From assembly GCF_002954775.1 (NCBI RefSeq), contig NZ_PJME01000010.1:124001-188000 (forward strand): 64,000 bases of DNA, written 5' to 3'. Position numbers and translations under genes: made by a program. Below the pieces are notes generated by a model. The model was not told where the DNA came from. It did no database searches and was given only the letters and a program-made list of their open reading frames with translations. How positions within the stretch are numbered: position 1 is the stretch's first letter; each line of letters begins with the position of its first letter. This document shows, in pieces, positions 35,255 to 43,755 of the stretch. This DNA comes from Streptomyces geranii (GTDB lineage Bacteria > Actinomycetota > Actinomycetes > Streptomycetales > Streptomycetaceae).

Positions 35255-35608
35255 GTGGACATCAAGACCGCCTCCGCCCTCCGCCGACTGCGCCTGGTCT
35301 CGGCCCCCGAAGCCGTCTCCTTCCTGCTCCTGCTGGTCTGCTCGGTGCTGAAGCGGACCACGGACTTCAACGCGGTGCCCGTCATGGGCATGGTGCACGG
35401 GATCCTCTTCGTCCTCTACGTGATCTTCTGGGCGGACGCCTGGAACCGCGCCAAGTGGTCCCTGAAGACCGGGCTCCTCTACTTCGTCCTCTCCGTCCTC
35501 CCGACCGGGGGCTTCTTCGCCGAGCGCAGGCTGCGCCGGGAGACCGAGGACGCGGTGATCGCCTCCCGTGCCCGCCAGGCCCAGCAGGGAGAGGTCTCCA
35601 AGGCATGA
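35255..35608 (+). CDS. DUF3817 small membrane protein
   Basis: Membrane protein of 117 aa with three hydrophobic segments (AVSFLLLLVCSVLKR, VPVMGMVHGILFVLYVIFWA, WSLKTGLLYFVLSVLPTGGF). The conserved GMVHGILFVLY and LPTGGFFAERRLRRE motifs identify DUF3817. Start GTG 35255 follows GAAGGTG. The next gene overlaps its stop by 4 nt (ATGA). A second DUF3817 gene lies at 41533-41874 in the same window. Function unknown. Confidence 0.88.
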   Translation: MDIKTASALRRLRLVSAPEAVSFLLLLVCSVLKRTTDFNAVPVMGMVHGILFVLYVIFWADAWNRAKWSLKTGLLYFVLSVLPTGGFFAERRLRRETEDAVIASRARQAQQGEVSKA

Positions 35609-35898
35609 TCGTCGCCTTCTCCGTGACGCCGCTGGGCGTCGGCGAGGACGTGGGGGAGTACGTCGCCGACGCCGTCCGGGTCGTCCGTGAATCCGGGCTC
35701 CCCAACCGCACCGACGCGATGTTCACGTCCATCGAGGGCGAGTGGGACGAGGTCATGGACGTCGTCAAGCGCGCCGTCGCAGCCGTGGAAGAACGCGCCC
35801 CGCGCGTCTCCCTGGTCCTCAAGGCGGACATCCGCCCCGGTGTGACCGACGGCCTGACCTCCAAGGTCGAGACCGTGGAACGCCACCTCTCCCAGTAA
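35605..35898 (+). CDS. MTH1187/thiamine-binding-like small protein
   Basis: Cytoplasmic protein of 97 aa with a ferredoxin-like fold. The opening MIVAFSVTPLGVGEDVGEYV and the middle SGLPNRTDAMFTSIEGEWDE are typical of the MTH1187/YkoF thiamine-binding superfamily. VSLVLKADIRPGVTDGLTSK completes the domain. It is translationally coupled to the DUF3817 gene. Ligand binding (thiamine or a related pyrimidine) is suggested by the family only; no thiamine genes are nearby. Confidence 0.88.
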   Translation: MIVAFSVTPLGVGEDVGEYVADAVRVVRESGLPNRTDAMFTSIEGEWDEVMDVVKRAVAAVEERAPRVSLVLKADIRPGVTDGLTSKVETVERHLSQ

Positions 35899-35951
35899 CC
35901 GCCCTTCCCGGCAATCCACCCGCCTGGACGCGTCCAGTTCGACACGTCGCC

Positions 35952-35975
35952 ATATCTCCACTTCTGTGGGGATAT
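35952..35975 (+). promoter_or_regulatory. Leader hairpin before cslA
   Basis: The arms atatctccac (35952-35961) and gtggggatat (35966-35975) form a 10-bp stem with one U-G wobble and a ttct tetraloop, 28 nt before the cslA GTG. It lies in a local lower-G+C patch. It could be an operator palindrome or an mRNA structure affecting initiation. Confidence 0.45.
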
Positions 35976-36003
35976 CGGCTTCGTTCGATCACTGGAGGGC
36001 GCT

Positions 36004-37779
36004 GTGCGGCCGGAGGGCTACGACTACGACACCCACAGCCGGCTCGCCGGACCGCTCACCGAGGCCCCGGTCAGAGCGCCGTACCGGGTCCGGTACACCT
36101 CGCTCCTCTCCCGTGAGCCGCGCCGAATACGCGCCGTCCTGCTGATGACCCTCGCGCCGCTGCTCACCGGCGCGCTGCTCGTCTACCTCGTGTGGCCCAA
36201 CCACTGGGTCGAACGCGAGGGCGGCGACGCCTGGATGGTCCACCTCGACATCGTGATGCTGATCGCCATCGGGCTGATCGAGCTGTTCATGGTCGTCAAC
36301 GTGGCGTCGATCGCCCACGCCACCATGGTCGCCCGCGACCCCGTACCCGTCGTGCCCGAGTCCGGCACCCGCGTCGCCTTCCTCACCACGTACGTCCCGG
36401 GCAAGGAACCCCTCGCGATGGTCCGGGCCACCCTCGAAGGCGCCGTCCGCGTCCACCACACCGGCCCGCTGGACGTCTGGCTCCTCGACGAGGGCGACGA
36501 CGAGCGGGCCAGGGCGCTCTGCGCCGAACTGGGCGTACGGCACTTCTCGCGGCACGGCGTCCCCGAGTGGAACCGGACCAAGGGCGTCCACAAGGCCCGT
36601 ACCAAGCACGGGAACTACAACGCGTGGATCGCCATGCACGGCGACGAGTACGACTTCTACGCCTCCGTCGACACCGATCACGTACCGCTCCCCAACTTCC
36701 TGGAGCGGATGATGGGCTTCTTCCGCGACCCGGACGTCGCCTTCGTCGTCGGACCGCAGGTGTACGGGAACTACACCCACCCCGTCACCAAGGCCGCCGA
36801 GTCGCAGCAGTTCCTCTTCCACGCGCTCATCCAGCGCGCCGGGAACCGCTACCGCGCCCCCATGTTCGTCGGCACCAACAACGTCGTACGCATCGCGGCC
36901 GTCAAGCAGATCGGCGGGCTGTACGACTCCATCACCGAGGACATGGCCACCGGGTTCGAGCTGCACCGCCGCCGCAATCCGCGCACCGGGCGGCACTGGC
37001 GGTCCGTCTACACGCCGGACGTGCTCGCCGTCGGCGAGGGGCCCGCCTCCTGGACCGACTTCTTCACCCAGCAGATGCGCTGGTCGCGCGGGACGTACGA
37101 GACGCTCTTCAAGCAGTACTGGAAGGCGCCCTTCACGATGCCCCCGGGCCGCCTGTTCTCGTACACCCTCATGCTCGTCTACTACCCGATGACCGCCGTC
37201 AACTGGTTCCTCGGCATGGTGAGTTGCTTCCTCTTCCTCTGGTTCGGGGCGTCCGGCACCCAGGTCGCGGCCTCCGTCTGGCTGATGCTCTACAGCGACG
37301 CCGCCGCCCTTCAGATCGGGCTGTACCTGTGGAACCGGCGGCACAACGTCTCGCCGCACGAGCCCGAGGGGTCCGGCGGGCTCGCCGGGATGGGGATGTC
37401 GGCGCTCTCCGCGCCGATCTACCTCAAGTCGTTCGGGGCGGCGCTGCTCCGCCGCCCGAGCCGGTTCGTCGTCACGCCCAAGGGCGGGGACGCCAGCCCC
37501 GACCGGCTGCTCACCTTCCGCGTCCATCTCTTCTGGGCCGTGCTCCTCGCCGTCTCGCTCGTGGCCTCCGTACGCCTCGGCCACACCCATGTGGCCATGC
37601 GCACCTGGGCAGTTCTGGCGATGGTGATCTCCCTGGCGCCGGTCGCGGTGTGGCTCGCGACCCGGCGCGGGGAGCGTGCGGAGAGCGAGTCGCCCGGCGA
37701 GAACAGGGAGCGCGAGGAACCCGCGCTCGCGACGAGCACCGTCGCACCGGTCTCCAGCACCCCGACAGGAGGCAACTAG
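36004..37779 (+). CDS. cslA: CslA, cellulose-synthase-like GT2 glycosyltransferase
   Basis: Processive membrane glycosyltransferase of 591 aa that makes the beta-glucan at Streptomyces hyphal tips, needed for aerial growth and attachment. Two N-terminal TM helices (RAVLLMTLAPLLTGALLVYL, VMLIAIGLIELFMVVNVASI) precede a cytosolic GT2 domain. Catalytic motifs are LLDEGDD, DTD at 223-225, TED at 311-313 and QQMRW at 356-360, the D,D,D,QxxRW set. Further TM helices follow from about 380. There is no PilZ domain. Start GTG 36004. glxA begins 3 bp after the stop, giving a tight operon with its partner oxidase. Confidence 0.93.
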   Translation: MRPEGYDYDTHSRLAGPLTEAPVRAPYRVRYTSLLSREPRRIRAVLLMTLAPLLTGALLVYLVWPNHWVEREGGDAWMVHLDIVMLIAIGLIELFMVVNVASIAHATMVARDPVPVVPESGTRVAFLTTYVPGKEPLAMVRATLEGAVRVHHTGPLDVWLLDEGDDERARALCAELGVRHFSRHGVPEWNRTKGVHKARTKHGNYNAWIAMHGDEYDFYASVDTDHVPLPNFLERMMGFFRDPDVAFVVGPQVYGNYTHPVTKAAESQQFLFHALIQRAGNRYRAPMFVGTNNVVRIAAVKQIGGLYDSITEDMATGFELHRRRNPRTGRHWRSVYTPDVLAVGEGPASWTDFFTQQMRWSRGTYETLFKQYWKAPFTMPPGRLFSYTLMLVYYPMTAVNWFLGMVSCFLFLWFGASGTQVAASVWLMLYSDAAALQIGLYLWNRRHNVSPHEPEGSGGLAGMGMSALSAPIYLKSFGAALLRRPSRFVVTPKGGDASPDRLLTFRVHLFWAVLLAVSLVASVRLGHTHVAMRTWAVLAMVISLAPVAVWLATRRGERAESESPGENREREEPALATSTVAPVSSTPTGGN

Positions 37780-37782
37780 GCC

Positions 37783-39738
37783 ATGGCCTTCCAGCCGTCG
37801 AAGAAGACCAAGAAGACCGTCCTGGGCATCGGAGGCGTCGCCCTGCTCGCCGGTCTCAACGCGCCCGCCGTGCTCGGTTTCGCCGGTGAGCGGTACCACG
37901 AGTACAAGATCGCCCAGCCCGGCTACAAGGCCAAGTACGGCTCCTGGGGCTCGATCGACATCCCGAAGGAGTTCCGCACCAACGCCATCCACGCGGCCCT
38001 GCTGCACACCGGCAAGGTGCTGATCGTCGCGGGCTCCGGCAACGAGCAGAAGAAGTTCGACAAGGGTTCCTTCGACACGGTTCTGTGGGATCCGGGCGAC
38101 AACACCTTCAAGCGGATCGCCACGCCGGACGACTTCTTCTGCGCCGGGCACGCCCAACTCCCCGACGGACGGCTGCTGGTGGCCGGTGGCACCGCCCGCT
38201 ACGAACTCCTCGACGGCGAGGTCGAGCGGGCGGGCGGCGGGATGCGCGTCAAGAACGAGAACCCCGACAAGGCGGTGCGGCTGAAGGCGGGCACCCGCTT
38301 CCGCTCGCCCGCCGGGGTCGAGTACGTCAGCCGGTTCGACGTCACCGTCCCCAAGGCCAAGCGCACGCAGAAGATCACGTACAACGCGGCCGGGGTCATG
38401 CAGCCCTGGGTGACGAAGGTCGTCGCGAGCGAGGCGAGGGTCTTCGTCGAGGCGGCCGAGGCGGGGCCGGTGTCGATCACCGCCAAGCAGGCCCAGTACG
38501 AGATCGTCGGGCTGAAGGGCAAGGACGCGGACAACGCGTACGGGCTCTCCGAGAAGATCACCATGGACAAGCAGGACTTCCAGGGGATCAGGGCCGCCTA
38601 CGAGTTCGACCCGAAGGCCGAGAAGTACATCCCGGTCGACCCGATGGACAAGGCACGCTGGTACCCGACGCTCGTCGGGCTCGACGACGGACGGGTGCTG
38701 GCGGTCTCCGGTCTCGACGACGTGGGGGCGATCGACCCCGGGGACAACGAGATCTACGACCCGAAGACCAAGAAGTGGACCCCGGGTCCGAAGCGCTACT
38801 TCCCCACCTACCCGGCCCTGTTCCTCACCAAGGGCGGCAAGTTGTTCTACCCGGCGTCCAACGCCGGTTACGGACCGGCGACGATGGGCCGGGCGCCGGG
38901 CCTGTGGGACCTGAAGACGAACACCTTCGAGAAGGTGCCGGGCCTCACGGACGCGGACGAGACGGAGACCTCCGCCTCCGTCCTGCTGCCGCCCGCGCAG
39001 GACCAGAAGGTGATGATCCTGGGCGGCGGAGGCGTCGGCGAGTCCAAGAAGGCCACGCGCCGCACGGCGGTCGTCGACCTGAAGAAGGACAACCCGGTCT
39101 TCGAGGCGGGCCCCGACCTCCCCCAGGGCACGCGCTACCTGAACAGTGTCCTGATGCCGGACGACACCGTGTTCACGTCCAACGGCGCCTCCGACTACCG
39201 GGGCCGCAGCGCCAGCAACATCCTCAAGGCGCAGTTCTACGACCCCAAGGCGAACGCCTTCCGGACGGCCGCCTCCCCGAAGGTGGGCCGCAACTACCAC
39301 TCCGAGGCACTGCTGTTGCCCGACGGCCGGGTCGCCACGTTCGGCTCGGACCCGCTCTACGACAACCAACAGAACACCAAGCTGGGCCACTTCGAGCAGC
39401 GCATGGAGATCTTCACGCCGCCCGCGCTGCACAAGAACGGCAAGAGCCGTCCCGTACTGGGCGACGGCCCCCAGGAGGTCGACAAGCACGGCCGCGCGAC
39501 CTTCAAGTCGGCCCACCCCGAACGGGTTTCGAAGGCCCGCCTGATGCGCCCGAGCGCGGTCACGCACACGACGGACGTCGAACAGCGCTCCATCGACCTG
39601 CCCCTCAGCAAGGACCGCACGTCGGTGACGGTCGACGTACCGAAGGACCGGACACTCGTCCCGCCCGGCTGGTACATGCTGTTCGTGACGGACGCGAAGG
39701 GGACGCCGTCGGAGGCGAAGTGGATCCAGGTGAAGTGA
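37783..39738 (+). CDS. glxA: GlxA, copper radical oxidase (galactose-oxidase-like)
   Basis: Mononuclear copper oxidase of 651 aa that matures the CslA glycan and is required for its deposition at hyphal tips. An N-terminal signal-anchor (TVLGIGGVALLAGLNAPAVLG) keeps it extracytoplasmic. Kelch-like blades follow. The cross-linking Cys120 is in FFCAGHAQLPDGR and the radical Tyr294 in ARWYPTLVGL. Copper-ligand His residues fit GRNYHSEALLLPDGR and the C-terminal DUF1929 domain (AHPERVSKARLMRPSAVTHT). Adjacent to cslA and to a GH6 gene, the arrangement known from S. coelicolor and S. lividans. Confidence 0.94.
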   Translation: MAFQPSKKTKKTVLGIGGVALLAGLNAPAVLGFAGERYHEYKIAQPGYKAKYGSWGSIDIPKEFRTNAIHAALLHTGKVLIVAGSGNEQKKFDKGSFDTVLWDPGDNTFKRIATPDDFFCAGHAQLPDGRLLVAGGTARYELLDGEVERAGGGMRVKNENPDKAVRLKAGTRFRSPAGVEYVSRFDVTVPKAKRTQKITYNAAGVMQPWVTKVVASEARVFVEAAEAGPVSITAKQAQYEIVGLKGKDADNAYGLSEKITMDKQDFQGIRAAYEFDPKAEKYIPVDPMDKARWYPTLVGLDDGRVLAVSGLDDVGAIDPGDNEIYDPKTKKWTPGPKRYFPTYPALFLTKGGKLFYPASNAGYGPATMGRAPGLWDLKTNTFEKVPGLTDADETETSASVLLPPAQDQKVMILGGGGVGESKKATRRTAVVDLKKDNPVFEAGPDLPQGTRYLNSVLMPDDTVFTSNGASDYRGRSASNILKAQFYDPKANAFRTAASPKVGRNYHSEALLLPDGRVATFGSDPLYDNQQNTKLGHFEQRMEIFTPPALHKNGKSRPVLGDGPQEVDKHGRATFKSAHPERVSKARLMRPSAVTHTTDVEQRSIDLPLSKDRTSVTVDVPKDRTLVPPGWYMLFVTDAKGTPSEAKWIQVK

Positions 39739-39753
39739 ACGGGCGTAATTGAC

Positions 39754-40779
39754 CTACTGGGTACGGGAGTTGCGGGCCAGCCCGAGTGCGTACTCCGGCC
39801 ACCAGCGGCCGGCCGCCGGGCCGCCCCGGCACTCGCCGTCCGACTCGCCGGGGCGCTTGATCCACAGGTAGGCGTCGAGGGCGGGCTCGCCGGTACGGGT
39901 GGTCGGGCGGGTGCCGAGGGCGCGGCCCGGCGGGTTGCACCAGGCGTCGCTGCGCTCACCGCCCAACGGCCCGTTGCCGTTGCGGCTGCTGTCGACGACG
40001 AAGTGCTTGCCGTCGAGGGCGCGGGAGAGGCGGACGCCGTACGCCTTGGTGGCGGCGTCCGTCTGGAAGTTGGAGACGTTGAGCGCGAACCCGTCGGCAC
40101 GGGCGATCCCGGCCCGCCGCAGCGGCTCGACGAGCTTGCGGGGCTCGTCGATCCAGTCGGGGTTGCCGGCGTCCACGTACACCTTCGTGCGGGGCTGCCG
40201 CTTGAGCCGGGCGACGGCCTCGGTGAGCAACTGCTCGCGTTCGGCGTGGTGTTCGGCGGGGGTGCAGCCGTCCACGACGTGGGCGACGGCGTCCGGTTCG
40301 AGGACGACGAGGGCGGGACTGTCCCCGAGGGCGTCGGCGAACCGTCCGATCCACTTCCGGTAGGCACCGGGGTCACCGGCGCCGCCGGCGGAGTGCTGAC
40401 CGCAGTCGCGGTGCGGGATGTTGTACGCGACGAAGAGTGTCGTACGCCCGTCCTTTGCGGCTGCCCGCGTGGCGGCCCGGATCACCGGCACCGGATCGTC
40501 ACCGGCGGGCCAGAGCGCGGCGGGCTGCTCGGCGATACGGCGCAGCAGCCGCGCTTCCGGGCCACGCCCGCGCCGCTGCCAGAGCCGCGCCTGCCGGGCG
40601 GCGGGGGAGTCGGGATCGACCCAGAACACCTGGGCGCCGGCACCGGAGGCCTCTTTGGTCACCCCGCTGACTACGGCGGCTTCCCCGACTTCGGGCGCGG
40701 ACCCGCAGCCCGCGATGAGCCCGAACGCCACGAGAGCGGTGAGGGCCGCGAGGGTACGGATCTGCCGTTGCCGGAACAT
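39754..40779 (-). CDS. GH6 endoglucanase-like lipoprotein
   Basis: Glycoside hydrolase family 6 enzyme of 341 aa, expected to cut beta-1,4-glucan. The N-terminus has a lipobox (FGLIAGCGS), so it is probably a surface lipoprotein. Family motifs are LFVAYNIPHRDCGQHSAGG, PALVVLEPDAVAHVVDGC, VYVDAGNPDWI, GFALNVSNFQT and HFVVDSSRNGNGP, with the acid/base Asp candidates in LEPDAV and CGQ-S. The C-terminus AYLWIKRPGESDGEC and RWWPEYALGLA is typical. ATG 40779 follows AAGGGGG. It is convergent with glxA. Such a cellulase is thought to trim CslA product to help tip deposition. Confidence 0.92.
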   Translation of the reverse strand: MFRQRQIRTLAALTALVAFGLIAGCGSAPEVGEAAVVSGVTKEASGAGAQVFWVDPDSPAARQARLWQRRGRGPEARLLRRIAEQPAALWPAGDDPVPVIRAATRAAAKDGRTTLFVAYNIPHRDCGQHSAGGAGDPGAYRKWIGRFADALGDSPALVVLEPDAVAHVVDGCTPAEHHAEREQLLTEAVARLKRQPRTKVYVDAGNPDWIDEPRKLVEPLRRAGIARADGFALNVSNFQTDAATKAYGVRLSRALDGKHFVVDSSRNGNGPLGGERSDAWCNPPGRALGTRPTTRTGEPALDAYLWIKRPGESDGECRGGPAAGRWWPEYALGLARNSRTQ

Positions 40780-40938
40780 GCGGCCCCCTTGGGCGGGATG
40801 ACGGACGGTGGGTGTCGGTGACGTTCGGTGATCAATCGTGGCACAGGTGAACGGACCGTCGCGGACACGACACCGGGGGTGGCCCGAAGGGCGAGACGGG
40901 GCTGACCGGGATGTGACTGGCCGGTAAGGTCTGGTGCC

Positions 40939-41448
40939 GTGCCGAAGCCGCTCAGTCTTCCTTTCGATCCCATCGCCCGCGCCGACGAACTGTGGAAGCG
41001 GCGCTGGGGAAACGTCCCGTCGATGGCCGCGATCACCTCGATCATGCGTGCGCAGCAGATCCTGCTCGCGGAGGTCGACGCGGTGGTGAAGCCCTACGGT
41101 CTGACGTTCGCGCGGTACGAGGCACTGGTGCTGCTCACCTTCTCCAAGGCCGGGGAACTGCCGATGTCCAAGATCGGCGAACGCCTGATGGTCCACCCGA
41201 CGTCGGTAACGAACACGGTGGACCGCCTGGTGAAGTCGGGCCTGGTGGCCCGCCGCCCCAACCCGAACGACGGCCGGGGCACCTTGGCGACGATCACGGA
41301 AAAGGGCCGCGAGACGGTGAACGCGGCAACCCGCGACCTGATGGCGATGGACTTCGGCCTGGGTGTGTACGACGCGGAGGAATGCGCGGAGATCTTCGCG
41401 ATGCTGCGGCCGTTGCGGGTGGCGGCGAGCGATTTCGACGAGGAGTGA
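40939..41448 (+). CDS. MarR-family transcriptional regulator
   Basis: Winged-helix regulator of 169 aa. N-terminal helices include FDPIARADELWKRRWG and ITSIMRAQQILLAEVDAVVK. The DNA-binding part is ELPMSKIGERLMVHPTSVTN and TVDRLVKSGLVARRPNPNDG, and the C-terminal helix ends VAASDFDEE. Start GTG 40939. It stands alone between the GH6 and DUF3817 genes. Its target is not evident. Confidence 0.9.
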   Translation: MPKPLSLPFDPIARADELWKRRWGNVPSMAAITSIMRAQQILLAEVDAVVKPYGLTFARYEALVLLTFSKAGELPMSKIGERLMVHPTSVTNTVDRLVKSGLVARRPNPNDGRGTLATITEKGRETVNAATRDLMAMDFGLGVYDAEECAEIFAMLRPLRVAASDFDEE

Positions 41449-41532
41449 GGACGGGGGCCTGCTCGGGGGAGCGGGCCGCACTTCCGGGTGCCGCCGACGG
41501 TGACACGAAGTAGGTGTCGCGCGGCGGGGCTG

Positions 41533-41874
41533 TCAGACCGTGGCGGGCTTGGGGGTGGTGTCCTTCTCGATGAGCGGCTCCACCTCCCGGGTCACCTTGC
41601 GCTCGACGAAGAACGCGGCGGTCGGGACCGTACCGGCGAGCAGGACCCAGGCGAGGCGGCCCAGCGGCATCTTCGCCTTGGTGCCGAGGTCGAAGGCGAA
41701 GACCAGGTACAGCACGTACAGCCAGCCGTGGGCGATGCCGACACCGGTGGTGAACGAGTCGAATCCGTCCAGGTGCAGCAGCCGCTTTCCGATCACGCCG
41801 ACCGTCAGCAGGATCAGCAGGACGGCGGTGACGTAGGCCATCACGCGGTAGCGGATCAGGACGCTCTTCTTCAT
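41533..41874 (-). CDS. DUF3817 small membrane protein
   Basis: Membrane protein of 113 aa with three hydrophobic helices (RVMAYVTAVLLILLTVGVIG, VGIAHGWLYVLYLVFAFDLG, WVLLAGTVPTAAFFVERKV). The motifs GIAHGWLYVLYLVF and PTAAFFVERKV identify DUF3817, the same family as the gene at 35255-35608. Start ATG 41874, with the sense strand reading away from the MarR gene. The function is unknown; neighbours give no clue. Confidence 0.88.
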   Translation of the reverse strand: MKKSVLIRYRVMAYVTAVLLILLTVGVIGKRLLHLDGFDSFTTGVGIAHGWLYVLYLVFAFDLGTKAKMPLGRLAWVLLAGTVPTAAFFVERKVTREVEPLIEKDTTPKPATV

Positions 41875-41970
41875 GGCTTCGAGGGTAGCCGGTGCCCCGT
41901 TTCGGCCCGCAGGGGGACCCCGGCGGGCCGGGGCGCACGGGCGTGTGGGCACAGCCCCCGGACGTCTGTT

Positions 41971-43233
41971 CTAGTCCCTCGGCGTTCCGATCAGCCACCC
42001 GTGTGCGGGCAGCTTCGCTCCCTCTGGCGTGAACTCTCCCTCTCCTGCCGCGACTTGCCAGTTTCTGGTGGGCAGCGGCAGGTGGGTCGGGCGGGCCGTG
42101 AGGTTCAGGGCCACCGCCAGGGTTCGGTCGGCGTGGGTGGTTGTGTAGGCGAGGGTTTCGTTCGTCAGGGTTGATGGTGTCGTGTGCGCCGCTGTCAGCC
42201 AGGGGTTGCGGCGGCGTACGCCGAGCAGGTGTTGGTGCAGGCGGTGGTGGGGTTCGCCGTACGGGGCCAGTTCGGTGGGGTGGGCCGGGAACGTGGGGCG
42301 GATCTCGTCGTCGCCGCCCTCTCGGTCCTCCTTGATTCCCCGGAACGCCTGTTCGTCGCCCGCGTAGATCGACGGGACGCCGCCCGTGGTCAGGAGTACC
42401 GCCAGGGCGTGGGGGAGGTGCCTCGTGTCGTTCAGTCTGCTCGCCAGTCTCGTCACGTCGTGGTTGCCCACGAAGGTTTGTGGGGTGAAGGTGTCCAGGA
42501 GGGCGTTGTGCCTGGTCAGCGCCCAGGCCAGCTCGTGGAGGTTGTGGTCGTTCAGCGCGCTCCAGATCGCCTTCCACAGTTCGTACTGGGTGACCGAGTC
42601 CAGGCCGCCCTCCGTCACGAACCCCGCGTAGTCGCCGTGGATGACCTCACCCGTCAGCCACGCGTCCGGGTGCCGCGCCCGCACCCTCGCCGTCACCGTC
42701 CGCCAGAACGCCGGCGGCACCGCGTACGCCGCGTCCAGCCGCCAGCCCGCGATTCCCCGGTCCAGCCAGTGGGTCATGACCTCGGTGACGTAGTCGGCCA
42801 CCTGTGGCGAGGAATGGTCCAGGGTCACCAGGTGCTGGTGGCCCTCGAAGACCCTCAACGTGCCGTCCGGTTCGTGCGCCGCCAGGTCCTGTAGGGCCGG
42901 AAAGCCTCGTCCTACGTGGTTGAAGACGCCGTCCAGGAGAATGCGTACGCCCCTGGCCCGGGCCTCTTCCACCAGGCGGAGCAGGTCCGCCTCCTCGCCC
43001 AGGCGGCTGTCGACGCGGAAGTGGTCGACCGTGTCGTAGCCGTGGGTCTCCGACGCGAACACCGGGCCCAGGGCCAGGCCGTTGCAGCCCAGCTCGACCA
43101 GGTAGTCCAGCCAGGGGGACAGCCGGGCCAGCCGGGGGATCGGTGGGGCGGCCGGCGGGAGCGCCTCACGTTCCGCGCCCGTGAACGTCAGCGGGTGGAG
43201 CTGCCACCAGATGGAGTGTGCCGACCAGTGCAT
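41971..43233 (-). CDS. GH13 alpha-amylase-family enzyme
   Basis: Cytoplasmic alpha-glucan-active enzyme of 420 aa; no signal peptide is seen. Conserved region I is DGVFNHVG, region II GWRLDAAYAVP with the nucleophile Asp, region III TGEVIHGDY with the acid/base Glu, and region IV FVGNHDVTRLAS with the transition-state Asp. The N-terminus MHWSAHSIWWQLHPLTFTGA is unlike secreted amylases and nearer to trehalose/maltogenic subgroups. A C-terminal all-beta domain ends LPAHGWLIG. Start ATG 43233 behind GGGAGA. A MarR gene lies 55 bp upstream on the same strand. Confidence 0.9.
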   Translation of the reverse strand: MHWSAHSIWWQLHPLTFTGAEREALPPAAPPIPRLARLSPWLDYLVELGCNGLALGPVFASETHGYDTVDHFRVDSRLGEEADLLRLVEEARARGVRILLDGVFNHVGRGFPALQDLAAHEPDGTLRVFEGHQHLVTLDHSSPQVADYVTEVMTHWLDRGIAGWRLDAAYAVPPAFWRTVTARVRARHPDAWLTGEVIHGDYAGFVTEGGLDSVTQYELWKAIWSALNDHNLHELAWALTRHNALLDTFTPQTFVGNHDVTRLASRLNDTRHLPHALAVLLTTGGVPSIYAGDEQAFRGIKEDREGGDDEIRPTFPAHPTELAPYGEPHHRLHQHLLGVRRRNPWLTAAHTTPSTLTNETLAYTTTHADRTLAVALNLTARPTHLPLPTRNWQVAAGEGEFTPEGAKLPAHGWLIGTPRD

Positions 43234-43288
43234 TCCATCTCCCGGAGATTTGGTACGAGATTGCGTATTACCTTGCGGGTGGGCTTCC

Positions 43289-43708
43289 CTAGTTTCCGTC
43301 CGCCATGGCGTCCATCAGGCGTCCCGCCAGCAGTAGTACCTGGCGTTCCGTCTCCGTCAGTTCCGCCATCCTCGTCGCCAGCCACGCGTCCCGTTCCGCC
43401 ATCTCGGCGCGCAGGGCTTCCCTGCCCGCCGGAGTGAGGGACAGCACCGACTGGCGGCCGTCGCGTCGGTCTCGGGCGCGGGTGACCAGGCCGTCCGCCT
43501 CCAGTTCCGCGAACACCCTGGTGAGGGATTGGGGTTGTTGGCGTTCTGTCTCCGCCAACTCGCCGGGGGTGGAAGGGCCGTTGCGGTGCAGGGTGCCCAG
43601 TACGCCCAGCTTGTTGTTGCTGAGCGTGCCCGGTGAGCGCACCGCTCGCAGGCGGCGGGCGAGTCGGGTCACGCCCTGGCGGACCTCCGCCGCCGTCGTA
43701 GTCTCCAT
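43289..43708 (-). CDS. MarR-family transcriptional regulator
   Basis: Winged-helix regulator of 139 aa. The HTH is PSTPGELAETERQQPQSLTR with recognition and wing parts VFAELEADGLVTRARDRRDG and RQSVLSLTPAGREAL. Start ATG 43708. It is divergent from the FUSC-like membrane gene and shares a 48-bp intergenic space with an imperfect palindrome, so it probably controls that gene and itself. The GH13 gene lies 55 bp downstream and may be partly co-transcribed. Confidence 0.9.
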   Translation of the reverse strand: METTTAAEVRQGVTRLARRLRAVRSPGTLSNNKLGVLGTLHRNGPSTPGELAETERQQPQSLTRVFAELEADGLVTRARDRRDGRQSVLSLTPAGREALRAEMAERDAWLATRMAELTETERQVLLLAGRLMDAMADGN

Positions 43709-43718
43709 GGCCCAGAGT

Positions 43719-43734
43719 GTACGCTATCGCTTAC
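43719..43734. promoter_or_regulatory. Divergent MarR operator candidate
   Basis: gtacgctatcgcttac is dyad-symmetric at 12 of 16 positions (GTA-GC-AT-GC-TAC). It lies between the MarR start (43708) and the membrane-protein start (43756). A direct repeat atcccgg(g)ta (43736 and 43747) follows. Placement between divergent genes is typical for MarR autoregulation; binding is inferred. Confidence 0.55.
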
Positions 43735-43755
43735 TATCCCGGTATCATCCCGGGT

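Noticed and set aside
35989..39567. Long minus-strand reading frame (about 1190 codons) antisense to cslA and glxA
   Set aside because: It is a GC-bias shadow: the opposite strand encodes two well-conserved enzymes, and the antisense product is Gly/Arg/Val/Asp-rich with no domain.
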